DNA from: Coemansia sp. RSA 922 | Lineage: Eukaryota > Kickxellomycota > Kickxellomycetes > Kickxellales > Kickxellaceae | Assembly: GCA_027577415.1 (NCBI GenBank) | Contig: JANBQS010000491.1 | Coordinates: 1 to 16,831, forward strand | Reading direction: 5' to 3' | Length of the DNA stretch: 16,831 nucleotides | In this document: positions 7,542 to 15,784 of the stretch, piece after piece | Layout of the letters: the number at the start of each line of letters is the position of its first letter | How positions within the stretch are numbered: the stretch's first letter is position 1 | The notes under the pieces: model-generated | The model's database searches: none | What the model saw: only the letters and a program-made list of their open reading frames with translations | Told to the model about the DNA's origin: nothing | Made by a program: the position numbers and the translations under genes

Positions 7542-8636
7542 TATGAGATAGCGAAATTGAGGCAAGGAGAGGCAAGAAAGAACAGCTTGAAGTAAGCAAA
7601 CACCCGCCAATAAATTGAGGTCAACATGCCTGATTCGCAGATCGGATCAGTAATTGTGCCCTGACACAACGATTGCTTCAGCCACCCCTCAGAGAAGCGC
7701 AAGCCACTGTGGGTGGGGAAAATACCAGGGCTAATTAATCGCTAAAGAGTGACAGCGAAAATCTTACAAAAGTGTGTACGCCCCATTGAGTGGGCTGATC
7801 GCCTATGAAGAAAAATCCAAAGAAGCTGATTGACAGCTCTTGCAAAGAATCTAGATTATTTCCTATTGTCCCTCCGCTTGTTGCAACACAGGAAGGCAAT
7901 AACGTGTCGGAGTTGTTAGTGGTAATGTTGGAGATAATGGCTTAGAAGGTGCCTTTGCGCTGATACATTGATGATGGCTGCTTGTTGGCAGCCGTCGTAG
8001 CAGCATGTAGGCCACGGCATCTTGATAGTATCCTTGGGCTGTGAACGCTGGAGTTGCTCTGGAGTATTGCCGTTTTTCTAGAGACCAAGGAAAATCATCC
8101 TAAGGTTTTGCCAGTAAATCCTACTACCATATGGAGTATCGCCCCCAACCGCATTGGCGAGGCCTGTGTCTCCCGAAACGTTAGGAATATTCTGTGTTGA
8201 TAGACCACGGCTTGCTGTCAGACATTCGGCTTCTTACATAGTGACCCCGGTTACCAATGCGTACATGATACCACTTTGCCTACTTGCTCCTTTTCTTTGT
8301 TGCTATCCTGTATAGACTTTCGCTTAATCGGATACCTGGCGGAAAAATCCAGGTGGAAAGGGCCTGCTGATCTGGTCCGTGTCCATGCCCCAGTGATTTA
8401 CCCTTCTCTGACATGCTAGCCCCGAGATTTAGCCCAGCGCATTCGCAAGAAGAGTATGAACTATCCACGCAGATCATTCTTTTTTGCTTGCTCTGAGCAT
8501 ACAAATACAAAGGGAAGAGAACAATGACTTGGTGCGCATTTCTTTTCTCTTGATTTCATTTTCGCTTTGTTTTCTGGCTTATTTCTCTCACTTTATTTTG
8601 TGACGACTGCGCTGACCTTTACTTTTACTGGGTTGT
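7542..8636. other. Intergenic region between Zwilch and the acyl-CoA synthetase
   Basis: About 1.1 kb holding two divergent promoters and no gene I can support. Two short open stretches deserve mention. A plus-strand frame of 46 codons at 7806-7946 begins MKKNPKKLIDSSC. The minus strand around 7870-8440 has several coding-like fragments with possible splice sites (branch CCTAAC followed by GACACAG, AG at 8163-8164). I could not join these into a coherent protein. A 6-bp hairpin (GGCTGC/GCAGCC) is at 7976-7993. Confidence 0.4.
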
Positions 8637-8641
8637 CCAAT
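8637..8641 (+). promoter_or_regulatory. CCAAT box upstream of the acyl-CoA synthetase
   Basis: CCAAT lies in a pyrimidine-rich stretch about 45 nt upstream of the probable first-exon donor at 8682. It is a candidate binding site for the HAP/NF-Y complex. It is a short motif and may be chance. Confidence 0.35.
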
Positions 8642-8681
8642 AGCGCCAACTACTTACGCTACTCGTTTGCTACTTGACAAG

Positions 8682-8923
8682 GTACGTCGCAAGCGCAGTG
8701 TTTGTGCCGGGCGCCACATTGCTCCCAAAGCTCAAGACCCTGTTGAGAAGAGGGTGGTCCCTACAGGTGTGTTCTCCTGCCCTAACCCCAAACTCGGGCT
8801 TGAACTTTTGACGCTCTCGGTAATATGTGAGAGAGTGAAAGTGCGTGTGAAGTGCCGCTTATCGAGGGATTTGCACTCTGCACAGCAACATATTTCCGCT
8901 CTTTCCTTCATTTTCTTCTGCAG
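8682..8923 (+). other. Probable 5'UTR intron of the acyl-CoA synthetase gene
   Basis: The sequence begins AAG/GTACGT, a near-perfect donor, and ends CTTCATTTTCTTCTGCAG/GG, a strong polypyrimidine tract and acceptor, 242 nt long. It lies wholly upstream of the ATG at 9095, so splicing would leave the protein unchanged and shorten the leader. No clear CTAAC branch sequence is visible, so confidence is moderate. Confidence 0.6.
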
Positions 8924-8994
8924 GGCTTCAGTGCCCCGGATTGTTGTGCAGCTGACACCTCCCCTACTCACTCGCTGCATTTGCTGGCATAGAA

Positions 8995-9030
8995 ATGGAT
9001 ACTTTTAGAAAAAGAGAACCCTGCTGCTAA
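8995..9030 (+). CDS. Upstream ORF 1 of the acyl-CoA synthetase (11 codons)
   Basis: ATG at 8995, 11 codons (MDTFRKREPCC) then TAA at 9028-9030, 64 nt before the main ATG and downstream of the leader-intron acceptor. Whether it is in the mRNA depends on the transcription start. Confidence 0.4.
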   Translation: MDTFRKREPCC

Positions 9031-9059
9031 CAAACATACTGGAATTGTCACCTGTTTAA

Positions 9060-9092
9060 ATGTTTGTAGAAAATCCACAACCACCACCGTAG
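9060..9092 (+). CDS. Upstream ORF 2 ending 2 nt before the main ATG
   Basis: ATG at 9060, ten codons (MFVENPQPPP) and TAG at 9090-9092. The acyl-CoA synthetase ATG is at 9095, so uORF stop and main start are separated by TC only. The Pro-rich end immediately before the stop may slow ribosomes. Its role in translational control is inferred. Confidence 0.45.
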   Translation: MFVENPQPPP

Positions 9093-9094
9093 TC

Positions 9095-11107
9095 ATGTCT
9101 TACTCAATCGAAGTCCCGGGCGCACCTGCCATTCCGGGCGAGACTAAGCCTCGCATCGCTGCCAACAAGACAGATGGACAGCTAACTGCCAACCGTGAGG
9201 GCGTGAATAATATGCACGACAACTTTCTGCGCGGTATGGAGCTCGCTGGTAAGGACGCCGCTTGCTTGGGCTACCGCCCCTTTGATGCCGACGGCAAGCC
9301 CGGTCCCTACTCGTGGATGACCTTTGGCGAGCTCAACCAGACCGCCTCCAACGTCGGGTCCGGCCTTTCCAAGCTCGGTGTCGCTCATAAGTCTTGCATT
9401 GGTATCCTTTCGCCCAACCGCATCGAGTGGTCCATCGTCGACCATGCCTCCTATATTTACGACTATGTCACCGTGCCCATGTATGACACATTGGGTATCG
9501 ACGCCATCAAATACATGGCTGTCGAGACTGAGATGACGCTGGTTGCTATTGCTCCCGAGAAGCTTGCCATCCTTTTCGAGCTTTGGCCATCTCTACCTCT
9601 GGTCAAGACTGTCGTTGTCTTTGGACAGATCCCTGCCGAGTATGCCGATTCTACGAATATTCCCGAGGGCACCAAGCTGATCACGCTGGACGATGTTACA
9701 GCCTTGGGCGCAAAGGACGCCCCTGCTCCATTACCAGAGACGCCTGCTGCCGTTAATGATACATGTACCATATGTTATACCTCGGGAACTACGGGAATTC
9801 CAAAAGGCGTCGTTATCTCACACATGGGTTTCCTGTCCATTGTAAACTGCATCAGTGAGCGGATTGCACTCGGCTCTTTTCCGCACGTTGACAACAAAGA
9901 CGTACATCTCTCGATCTTGCCTCTCGCTCACGCTCTCGAGCGTTGTCTCCACGCCGTTCTTATTGGTCATGGCGTACGAGTTGGGTTTAACCAGGGAGAT
10001 ATCCGCAAGATACTCGACGACATTAGCGAGCTCAAGCCATCTATCCTGGTCGGCGTTCCACGTATTTTCAATCGCATCCACGATCAAGTCTGGGCCCAGG
10101 TCAAGGCCAAGGGCGGTGTAGCCAGCACGCTGTTCAACCACGCCTACAACGCCAAGAAGGAGAACCTCAGACATGGCTCCAACAAGCACTGGCTGTGGGA
10201 TCGCCTTGTGTTTAACACGGTATGCCAAAAGTTTGGCGGCAACTTGCGATTAATCATCTCTGGATCCGCGCCCATCTCTTCCGACGTCTTGGACTTTATG
10301 CGCATTGCCTTTTCGGCAACTGTTCTAGAGGGATATGGCATGACCGAGTCCTCTGGTCCCTGTGGCATATCGCTCCCGACCAATATTCAAGCAGGTAACG
10401 TCGGCTGTGCGTTGGGCAACTGCATGTACAAGCTTATAAGCGTTCCTGAGATGAACTACGTCGCCGACAGCACTTCTGAGAACCCGTGTGGCGAGATTTG
10501 CGTCAAGGGCAACAATGTATTTGTCGAGTATTACAAACGCCCTGATCTCACCGCCGAAGCAAAGTCCGCTGATGGCTGGATGTTTACGGGCGATATTGGC
10601 ACATTCGACGAGCGCGGCAACTTGGTTATCATCGATCGCAGAAAGAACATGTTCAAGCTCTCGCAAGGCGAATATGTGGCTCCTGAGCGCATCGAGATTA
10701 TCTACACCAATAGCCCGCTGGTTGACCAAACCTATATCCACGGCGACTCTCTGCAAAGCACTGTTGTTGCCGTCGTCGTACCCAACGAGGAGTTTTTGCG
10801 TCGCGAGATTACCGATACCCCTGCTCTTGCTCACTTGGCCGCTCAGGATTTGTCGTATGCCGATCTCTGCCTACACCCCGATATCACCAGCCACTTTATT
10901 CGCGTGTTTGATGCTTGGGGCCGCAAGAACGGCCTAAAGGGCTTTGAGATCCCCAAGAACATACTCTTGGAGTCCAAGCCCTTTTCTGTTGAAAACAATA
11001 TCCTGACGCCGACGTTTAAGGTCAAGCGTCCTGTTGCCAAGGACTTGTACAAGCCAACTCTTGAGCGCCTCTACGCGGAGCTAGAGTCAAAGTCCAGCAA
11101 GGACTAG
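9095..11107 (+). CDS. Long-chain acyl-CoA synthetase (fatty acid CoA ligase)
   Basis: Complete intronless 670-aa enzyme of the ANL adenylating superfamily, ACSL/Faa type, close to the family's usual 650-700 aa. It activates long-chain fatty acids with ATP and CoA through an acyl-adenylate, for lipid synthesis or beta-oxidation. Motifs in order are CLGYRP and YSWMTF in the N-terminus, the AMP-binding P-loop YTSGTTGIPKG (228-238), LPLAHALER, the adenine-binding GYGMTES (413-419), the FACS signature DGWMFTGD to IIDRRK (493-517, with Asp500 and Arg515), and the hinge and catalytic region KLSQGEYVAPE (521-531). The C-terminus SKSSKD lacks a peroxisomal PTS1, and I see no transmembrane anchor, so location is open; sequence flavour is nearer the ACSL1/Faa2 group. 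The start is the first ATG in frame, giving MSYSIEVPG. Upstream ORFs and a leader intron suggest regulated translation. Confidence 0.97.
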   Translation: MSYSIEVPGAPAIPGETKPRIAANKTDGQLTANREGVNNMHDNFLRGMELAGKDAACLGYRPFDADGKPGPYSWMTFGELNQTASNVGSGLSKLGVAHKSCIGILSPNRIEWSIVDHASYIYDYVTVPMYDTLGIDAIKYMAVETEMTLVAIAPEKLAILFELWPSLPLVKTVVVFGQIPAEYADSTNIPEGTKLITLDDVTALGAKDAPAPLPETPAAVNDTCTICYTSGTTGIPKGVVISHMGFLSIVNCISERIALGSFPHVDNKDVHLSILPLAHALERCLHAVLIGHGVRVGFNQGDIRKILDDISELKPSILVGVPRIFNRIHDQVWAQVKAKGGVASTLFNHAYNAKKENLRHGSNKHWLWDRLVFNTVCQKFGGNLRLIISGSAPISSDVLDFMRIAFSATVLEGYGMTESSGPCGISLPTNIQAGNVGCALGNCMYKLISVPEMNYVADSTSENPCGEICVKGNNVFVEYYKRPDLTAEAKSADGWMFTGDIGTFDERGNLVIIDRRKNMFKLSQGEYVAPERIEIIYTNSPLVDQTYIHGDSLQSTVVAVVVPNEEFLRREITDTPALAHLAAQDLSYADLCLHPDITSHFIRVFDAWGRKNGLKGFEIPKNILLESKPFSVENNILTPTFKVKRPVAKDLYKPTLERLYAELESKSSKD

Positions 11108-11385
11108 ACTTGTTTAGTAGTACACTTCAATTTCTAATACTTTTTTCTTATATTTGTTACAAATGTTGACATAATTTTCTAGCCGAAAGTATTTGTTTTT
11201 GTGTATGTGACATGAGTCGCGCACTAATATGCTGTTAACTGGGCTGTATGGAAAGAGCAGTTAGTGTCCTTGCTTGGCTAAAGTTTGGAACAGGTATGCA
11301 AGTCTGCTCAGCCATTAGATGGACTATATTAAAGGTGCATGTCATTATAATATGTTGGTAGTCAAGGAAAGCTCTACCATATTGG
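11108..11385. other. 3' flank of the acyl-CoA synthetase
   Basis: AT-rich sequence following the TAG, with TTCTAATACTTTTTTC shortly after the stop. I see no gene. A longer minus-strand frame that crosses it at 11235-11555 has no recognisable content. Confidence 0.5.
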
Positions 11386-11532
11386 TTATTGGGAAATAAA
11401 TGTTTTAATACTAACAATACCTCCAGTGATAAACTGGATAAAGAGGTAGCCATTACCTGCGGTAGTCTCGGCCATGGGCTTTCCAAATTTATTAGTTGCA
11501 GAGAGGTAGAACGGGAGGAAAAAGATAGCCAT
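11386..11532 (-). CDS. Candidate 48-aa hydrophobic microprotein
   Basis: The ATG at 11532 is in an excellent context (TTTTACCATGG). It opens a 48-codon frame ending in TAA. The product begins MAIFFLPFYLSATNKFGKP and has a second hydrophobic stretch at GYLFIQFITGGIVSI (28-42). Small single- or double-span proteins of this size occur as mitochondrial respiratory-chain and ATP-synthase accessory subunits or ER proteins, but I do not recognise the family. An internal GCAG/GTAATG could be a donor, so the 3' part may be mis-modelled. It is convergent with the acyl-CoA synthetase. Short length makes chance a real alternative. Confidence 0.33.
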   Translation of the reverse strand: MAIFFLPFYLSATNKFGKPMAETTAGNGYLFIQFITGGIVSIKTFISQ

Positions 11533-11630
11533 GGTAAAAAAATGTCGAAAAACAAGGGGCGGGTTTAGTCACTTCATGTTAATAAAGAGCCGTTTGACAC
11601 TGCCGTCGATAATCGCGTGAGGTGAGCACC

Positions 11631-11660
11631 AAAAAAAAAGACGGAGTGTGAGCACTCCGT
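11631..11660 (-). terminator. Hairpin followed by nine T on the minus strand
   Basis: The minus strand reads ACGGAGTG-CTCA-CACTCCGT-C-TTTTTTTTT, a perfect 8-bp stem, 4-nt loop, then T9. It lies about 80 nt downstream of tRNA-Leu on the same strand. It has the shape of a Pol III or intrinsic terminator, and it is also 99 nt upstream of the candidate 48-aa ORF. Its function is not shown by sequence. Confidence 0.4.
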
Positions 11661-11726
11661 GGCTTGAACGATGGAAGATTTTCCTGCTCAGGCATGGATC
11701 GCCCTGCTCAAAAATGAAATAAATGC

Positions 11727-11731
11727 AAAAA
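11727..11731 (-). terminator. Pol III terminator of tRNA-Leu
   Basis: Five T residues on the minus strand, 9 nt past the tRNA 3' end, the usual RNA polymerase III stop signal. Confidence 0.75.
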
Positions 11732-11740
11732 TATAAGTAT

Positions 11741-11822
11741 TGATCAGAGTGGGACTCGAACCCACGCCTCCGAAGAGATCACGGCCTTAACGTGACGCCT
11801 TAGACCACTCGGCCATCTGACC
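11741..11822 (-). tRNA. tRNA-Leu (anticodon AAG)
   Basis: 82 nt including discriminator, no intron, CCA not encoded. The acceptor stem GGTCAGA pairs with TCTGATC (one G-U). Discriminator A73 fits leucine. The anticodon stem TCACG/CGTGA encloses loop TTAAGGC, with anticodon AAG at 11786-11788, reading CTT and, when A34 is deaminated to inosine, CTC. The long variable arm (TCTCTTCGGAGGC) marks class II, and the T arm is GTGGG-TTCGAGT-CCCAC. The internal promoters are intact: A box TGGCCGAGTGG (11805-11815) and B box GGTTCGAGTCC (11752-11762). Confidence 0.97.
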
Positions 11823-11878
11823 ACTTTCGCATCGATTTTTGAGCTAACTCATCGACTTGTTGATATTTGGTCCAGTCT

Positions 11879-12085
11879 ATGTGCATAGGTATGAAGAAGT
11901 ATACCTCCATTCTATATGCTATTGCCTGTGCCCTCATTATTGGCCTGTCCACTTCCATTCTTTGGTACACTGGCTACCGGTGCCTGATAAACTATGTCTC
12001 CAATGCTATAAAGCTATTGATCTGGCTATTAGATGGTGGGATATGCGCAAGTACAAGACTTGACCAGCACTATATAGAAACATGA
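11879..12085 (+). CDS. Candidate 68-aa membrane or secreted protein
   Basis: ATG at 11879, 57 nt upstream-adjacent to the tRNA on the opposite strand. The product starts MCIGMKKY and then has a strongly hydrophobic stretch, SILYAIACALIIGLSTSILW (9-28), like a signal anchor, and a second hydrophobic segment near residues 44-55. Several NNC codons in the first half resemble coding sequence, but AT-rich intergenic DNA often gives such frames. No domain is recognised. GCTAACTC..GTCCAG just upstream could be a splice acceptor joining an earlier exon, which cannot be settled here. Confidence 0.25.
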   Translation: MCIGMKKYTSILYAIACALIIGLSTSILWYTGYRCLINYVSNAIKLLIWLLDGGICASTRLDQHYIET

Positions 12086-14948
12086 GAGGCAAATATATAT
12101 AAGGGCATGTAGTATATTGTTAGCATAGTGGTTTGCCTTTAACTATTTAATCAATCATTCGCCAATTTCCCTGGATATAGACACCTCAAGCACCATCCCA
12201 CCTCCAACTTATAATATCTATTCTCCAAGCTCACAGAGTGCACTGAGAGGAAATAAATCTTATCTAGGCTATGGATGTGTATATTTAAGACACAACATAT
12301 TAAAGTTGTACCTTGCAAAAGAGAATACAATAAATCACCAGTCACTTTCGCTTGGCGAAACTCGGGCAGAAAAAAATAAAGGAGACAATGGTGGTATAGG
12401 GGCTTATTTTCAATTGACTCTAGCACAATCAACTATATGGTAACTGAAAAGTGCCGCTCTGTTTAAGAGTCACCAGGAAAACAAAGTATTTTTCTGACCG
12501 TCTGAACGCTCATCGAAGATAGGCAACAGATAATCTAATCATACTTTTCTTCTACTTCCAAAAAGAGAAGATGGCAGGCCTTTGACCTAGATCAAGGTTG
12601 TTCGTTATTAATATATATTTTTTACCGATAGCTGCCTCAGTGCATTCTGTATATCTAGCTTTTATTTATCACGGACTTTCAAATTAGTAATGCAACTATA
12701 GCGCTGTATTGCATGGTTTTGTCATTGTTGAAAAGGTGAGCTCAGGAATAGAAAAGTTTATTTAGGCGCACTAAACAAGAAAGTGGCGAAACACAGATGG
12801 GCTACCCAAGCCATCAAGCTCGGACCACTTTGGATGAGCATAGCATACAAGAACCAAGCCACAAAAAAAATTGCAAGGGCTTGGCTCGTAAACGAACTCG
12901 CAATATACCAAAGCGGCTTCTAATTAATTAGTCAACGGTATAGAGTCTTTGAAAAGGAAACTTGAACAATCAAAGTGATAAAATTATCTTGCAATCTTGC
13001 ATCGTCACAACAAACTCTGCCCAATAAAAGATAATCTTATTTGGGCTCACCAAGCTCATCAAAACAAAAAGGGCATCCCAAACGATATCTGGCATGTTTT
13101 TTTTCGGGCAGAGTTTATTGCATACTCTATTTTTGAGTGCGCACATATCTCGGCTATCTTGTGAGCTCGGCAGTGTGGTCATACTTGAGCGGCGAATCTG
13201 AATGGGGACAAAAAGGCGCCTCTTTTTTACTCGCCCCCAAATACGGCAAGCAAAAATCAGCTTGTTGTGTTCCTCTTGGCACACGCCCTAATACTGCTCC
13301 TTCCCCCAAACAACTACCGATATTCCGACATTGTCTCTTATGTAAATTGTCTGCTTCAGTTTCTTTTAGTAGCTAATATCTGCACAGAATGCAGGGGCAA
13401 AAAGGCCATTTTCTGGAATTAAAAAAAGCTATGGATCCATTGCTTTCGGCATTGCAAGCACTAATGGCTGACTCTAAAACCGCACTATTTGACCCTCTCC
13501 CTGCATATTGAAAGTTCTGTGTCCAGTCTGATTACGCTACTATCGAGTGGACAATGAGCGAGGTCAGTGCTTGGCCATATATATTTGCATTGTGATTTGC
13601 TTTCGATACTGCCACGAGTCCACCCGAAATCCAAAGAGTTACAAGCTTGAAGACTGTGTTGGCGTTTCTACAATGCTTAGCACAATAGCTGCAAGTCGGA
13701 GCTCACTCGGAGAAAAAAAAACCAGTAGACATTGACATTCTATCTGGGCAGTGGAGGCTTATAAAATATAATGGAGGTCTAGCGAGACTGGTCTATTGAA
13801 TAAAACAGCACAATTGTTGCTCCGGTTACCCCGCGTTAGGCGTTGCGTTGGAGGTACTTTGGGTGTCTCATGTTTTCTTTTTGATGGCATTGAGTTCTAA
13901 AATTCTTTGGCACAACTGCTGGGCAAGCGCCATGCATGGCATTCAGATAGGCACCTCCCCACCCCCCAACAACAAAGAGGACAGTGGGAATAGGAAAAAA
14001 AAGAGCCAGGCATTGTCAATACAAACAACAATCTCATGTGCGGGGAAGCACGCCAACAGGGACGGCTCAGGATCAGCTGTCTTCTATCCCCCCTCTGGGT
14101 CTTTACTGCTCCCCTAAAAAAGTAGAGGGGACAAGCTGCTCCAAAGTGTATTACTGCCGCCGTATCCCCTTTCTCTTGGCATTCGTAACCAAAGCACCTT
14201 TTGTCCTTGAGGCTTGGGTTTTATTTTCTTTCTTCGGACAAGCGGGAAATAAGAGCCTTCTTCCCGCCCAAGAAATTAGCAAGGGTGCTGGCCATTCATA
14301 ATTGTCTACGTGCATGAAAAAGACACGAGCCCCAATAAAAACACTCTCACCTCATTCCCAATTTACGGTTTATGTTAGAGATAGATGTGCTTTACTGCTG
14401 CGGAAAAGCCTAACATTATTAAGCATGAGTTGCCAAGAACACGAGAGAACAGCTCGGCTTACTTGACAGTGTATTGTCGTCATTTTATTGCGTATTCGGA
14501 AAGTAATCCAAGAAGCAAAATATAATCCAGGTCTTGGCTTTCATTCATAGTAGACACGAAAGAAAAAAAAAAAAACCGAGGCAGTTGTTTGTTTCTGGTG
14601 CCGCTCACTCTAATATGTATGGCGCCGCTTACAGCGAGTGCCTAATATAAGAGAAAAGCAAAATAGAAAACAAAACAATGATGCTTTCTGTTCCGTCCGG
14701 TCTCTTAAAAAAAAAGAGAGAGGAAGGGGGTGTAGACTGCGGGTGGTATTAGCCACCCCCTATCTGTTTATTATTGCTCATTCTAAAGCAAGTTCAGAGT
14801 TAATCGCTCTATTGCCGGAGAAGGAGCAAGGATGACCCGCCCCCCAGTCCGCAGCCGTGTTTTTGTCTGGCACCGACGGTAATTTACATTCCCGCATGAC
14901 CTTGTTTATTCCTCTTTCCCGCACATTAGCGTTTTCCTTCTCTCTTTG
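12086..14948. other. Gene-poor 2.9-kb region, possible large upstream regulatory region
   Basis: I find no convincing gene on either strand. Open frames here are short, mostly start at TTG/GTG, and have no domain content. The left part (12086-13400) is AT-rich. The right part (13750-14900) is richer in C/G homopolymer runs. It has six STRE-like pentamers (AGGGG/CCCCT) at 14090-14094, 14111-14115, 14126-14130, 14166-14170, 14725-14729 and 14757-14761, a Reb1-like GGTTACCCCGC near 13822, and an A13 tract near 14563. A TATA-like TTATAAAATA is at 13759. These features would suit the upstream region of the gene starting at 15062. Confidence 0.4.
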
Positions 14949-14956
14949 TATAAATA
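14949..14956 (+). promoter_or_regulatory. TATA box
   Basis: TATAAATA, preceded by a pyrimidine-rich stretch and followed by a C/T-rich leader (CCACTTTTTTTTCCTCTTGCTCACTC). The first ATG downstream is at 15062, 105 nt after the box. This is a strong-looking core promoter pointing rightward. Confidence 0.6.
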
Positions 14957-15061
14957 GTCGGTCAAGGGATCACGTTCTATCCACTTTTTTTTCCTCTTGC
15001 TCACTCATCTTATTTTCGACGTAATCATTTCTCCTCCTTATTTTTCCTTGATCCCTCACAC

Positions 15062-15178
15062 ATGTCGTACTCTACTGCTTCGACTACAACAGCCTTTGCG
15101 CGTTTTGGCGCACAAGACTTTACTGTTCGTCGTGACTATCCTAGTCCACCTCGCCCACCAGCAGATGGCGACCTCTAA
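15062..15178 (+). CDS. Candidate 38-aa microprotein behind a TATA promoter
   Basis: First ATG downstream of the TATA box at 14949-14956. It opens 38 codons and ends in TAA. The product is MSYSTASTTTAFARFGAQDF followed by a short basic TVRRDYPSPPRPP segment and an acidic end. Codon use (TCG, TAC, ACC/ACT, CGT) resembles genes in the window. No family is recognised. The transcript leader inferred from the TATA box would be about 75-85 nt. An overlapping frame (ATG at 15164) runs 123 codons in another phase and makes it possible that the 38-codon frame is only an upstream ORF. I saw no splice donor before the stop. Confidence 0.38.
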   Translation: MSYSTASTTTAFARFGAQDFTVRRDYPSPPRPPADGDL

Positions 15179-15784
15179 GCCTCTCTTTTACAAGTCGCAA
15201 CAAAAAAATAGACAAGCAAGGGTCAGCGGGAGTCTAGGTCTAATAATAGCCACGCATGGCTTGGCTCCACCTACTCACATGGTCTTGGAATCGAATAGTG
15301 GCAGCGATCCGAGTCACAAGCCTTTATTTATTCTCATTTTCTTTTCAACCGATAGAGGTTGGATACGTACTATAATCTCTTACAACTGTACATTTATCAT
15401 ACTCAACATGTATTCATTGGTTTACCCCCATTTACGCGAAAGAAAGTTCCACATAATTTTTTTGGGGGGGAATACAATCTTCTCTGTCTATTGTCTATTT
15501 TATGCACGCGTTATTGGAGCGCAGACACCGAATTGAAAGACACGCTAATCTCTTATCGCGGAGCAAAAGTGGATGCGCATTCGTGGTGTCTCCCACGAAA
15601 CAACAATGAATGTGTTTCCAACCAGAAATCATCGACATGCAAGTTTGCAAAAAAAGGAATCGTTCCACATCGAATGGATCCATAAAAGGATTAATTAAAT
15701 GTACAAAGATCTACATAACCTGAATGCGATACATGCAAGGACACCGAAAGACATGCATTCAATAACAAAAAAAAGGGGTAACTA
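15179..15784. other. 3' flanks of the 38-aa ORF and the Myb-like gene
   Basis: I see no supported gene. It holds a 7-bp hairpin (TTCGTGG/CCACGAA with a 6-nt loop) at 15580-15599, a T7G7 homopolymer junction at 15457-15470, and AT-rich sequence near 15690 that may include polyadenylation signals for either converging transcript. Confidence 0.4.

Noticed and set aside
7861..8440. Possible spliced minus-strand gene (fragments with CCTAAC and GACACAG signals)
   Set aside because: Exon fragments could not be joined in frame into a coherent protein, so I did not call a gene. Transcript data would be needed to revive it.
9818..10228. Antisense frame of 136 codons within the acyl-CoA synthetase
   Set aside because: Shadow of a strongly biased coding sequence; no independent content.
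10325..10834. Antisense frame of 169 codons within the acyl-CoA synthetase
   Set aside because: Same reason: the sense strand encodes the FACS signature here.
12970..13284. Minus-strand frame of 104 codons in the gene-poor region
   Set aside because: Starts far from any promoter signal, has no domain-like pattern and no neighbouring conserved context; likely chance.
13848..14301. Two overlapping plus-strand frames (89 and 105 codons)
   Set aside because: Both lie in C/A-rich homopolymer-laden DNA and open without a supported start; interpreted as promoter-region sequence.
14997..15536. Plus-strand frame of 179 codons overlapping the 38-codon ORF
   Set aside because: It opens at TTG, and its first ATG is at 15164. 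The product is not recognisable, and the 38-codon ORF uses the first ATG after the TATA box. I retain the 15164 frame only as an alternative.
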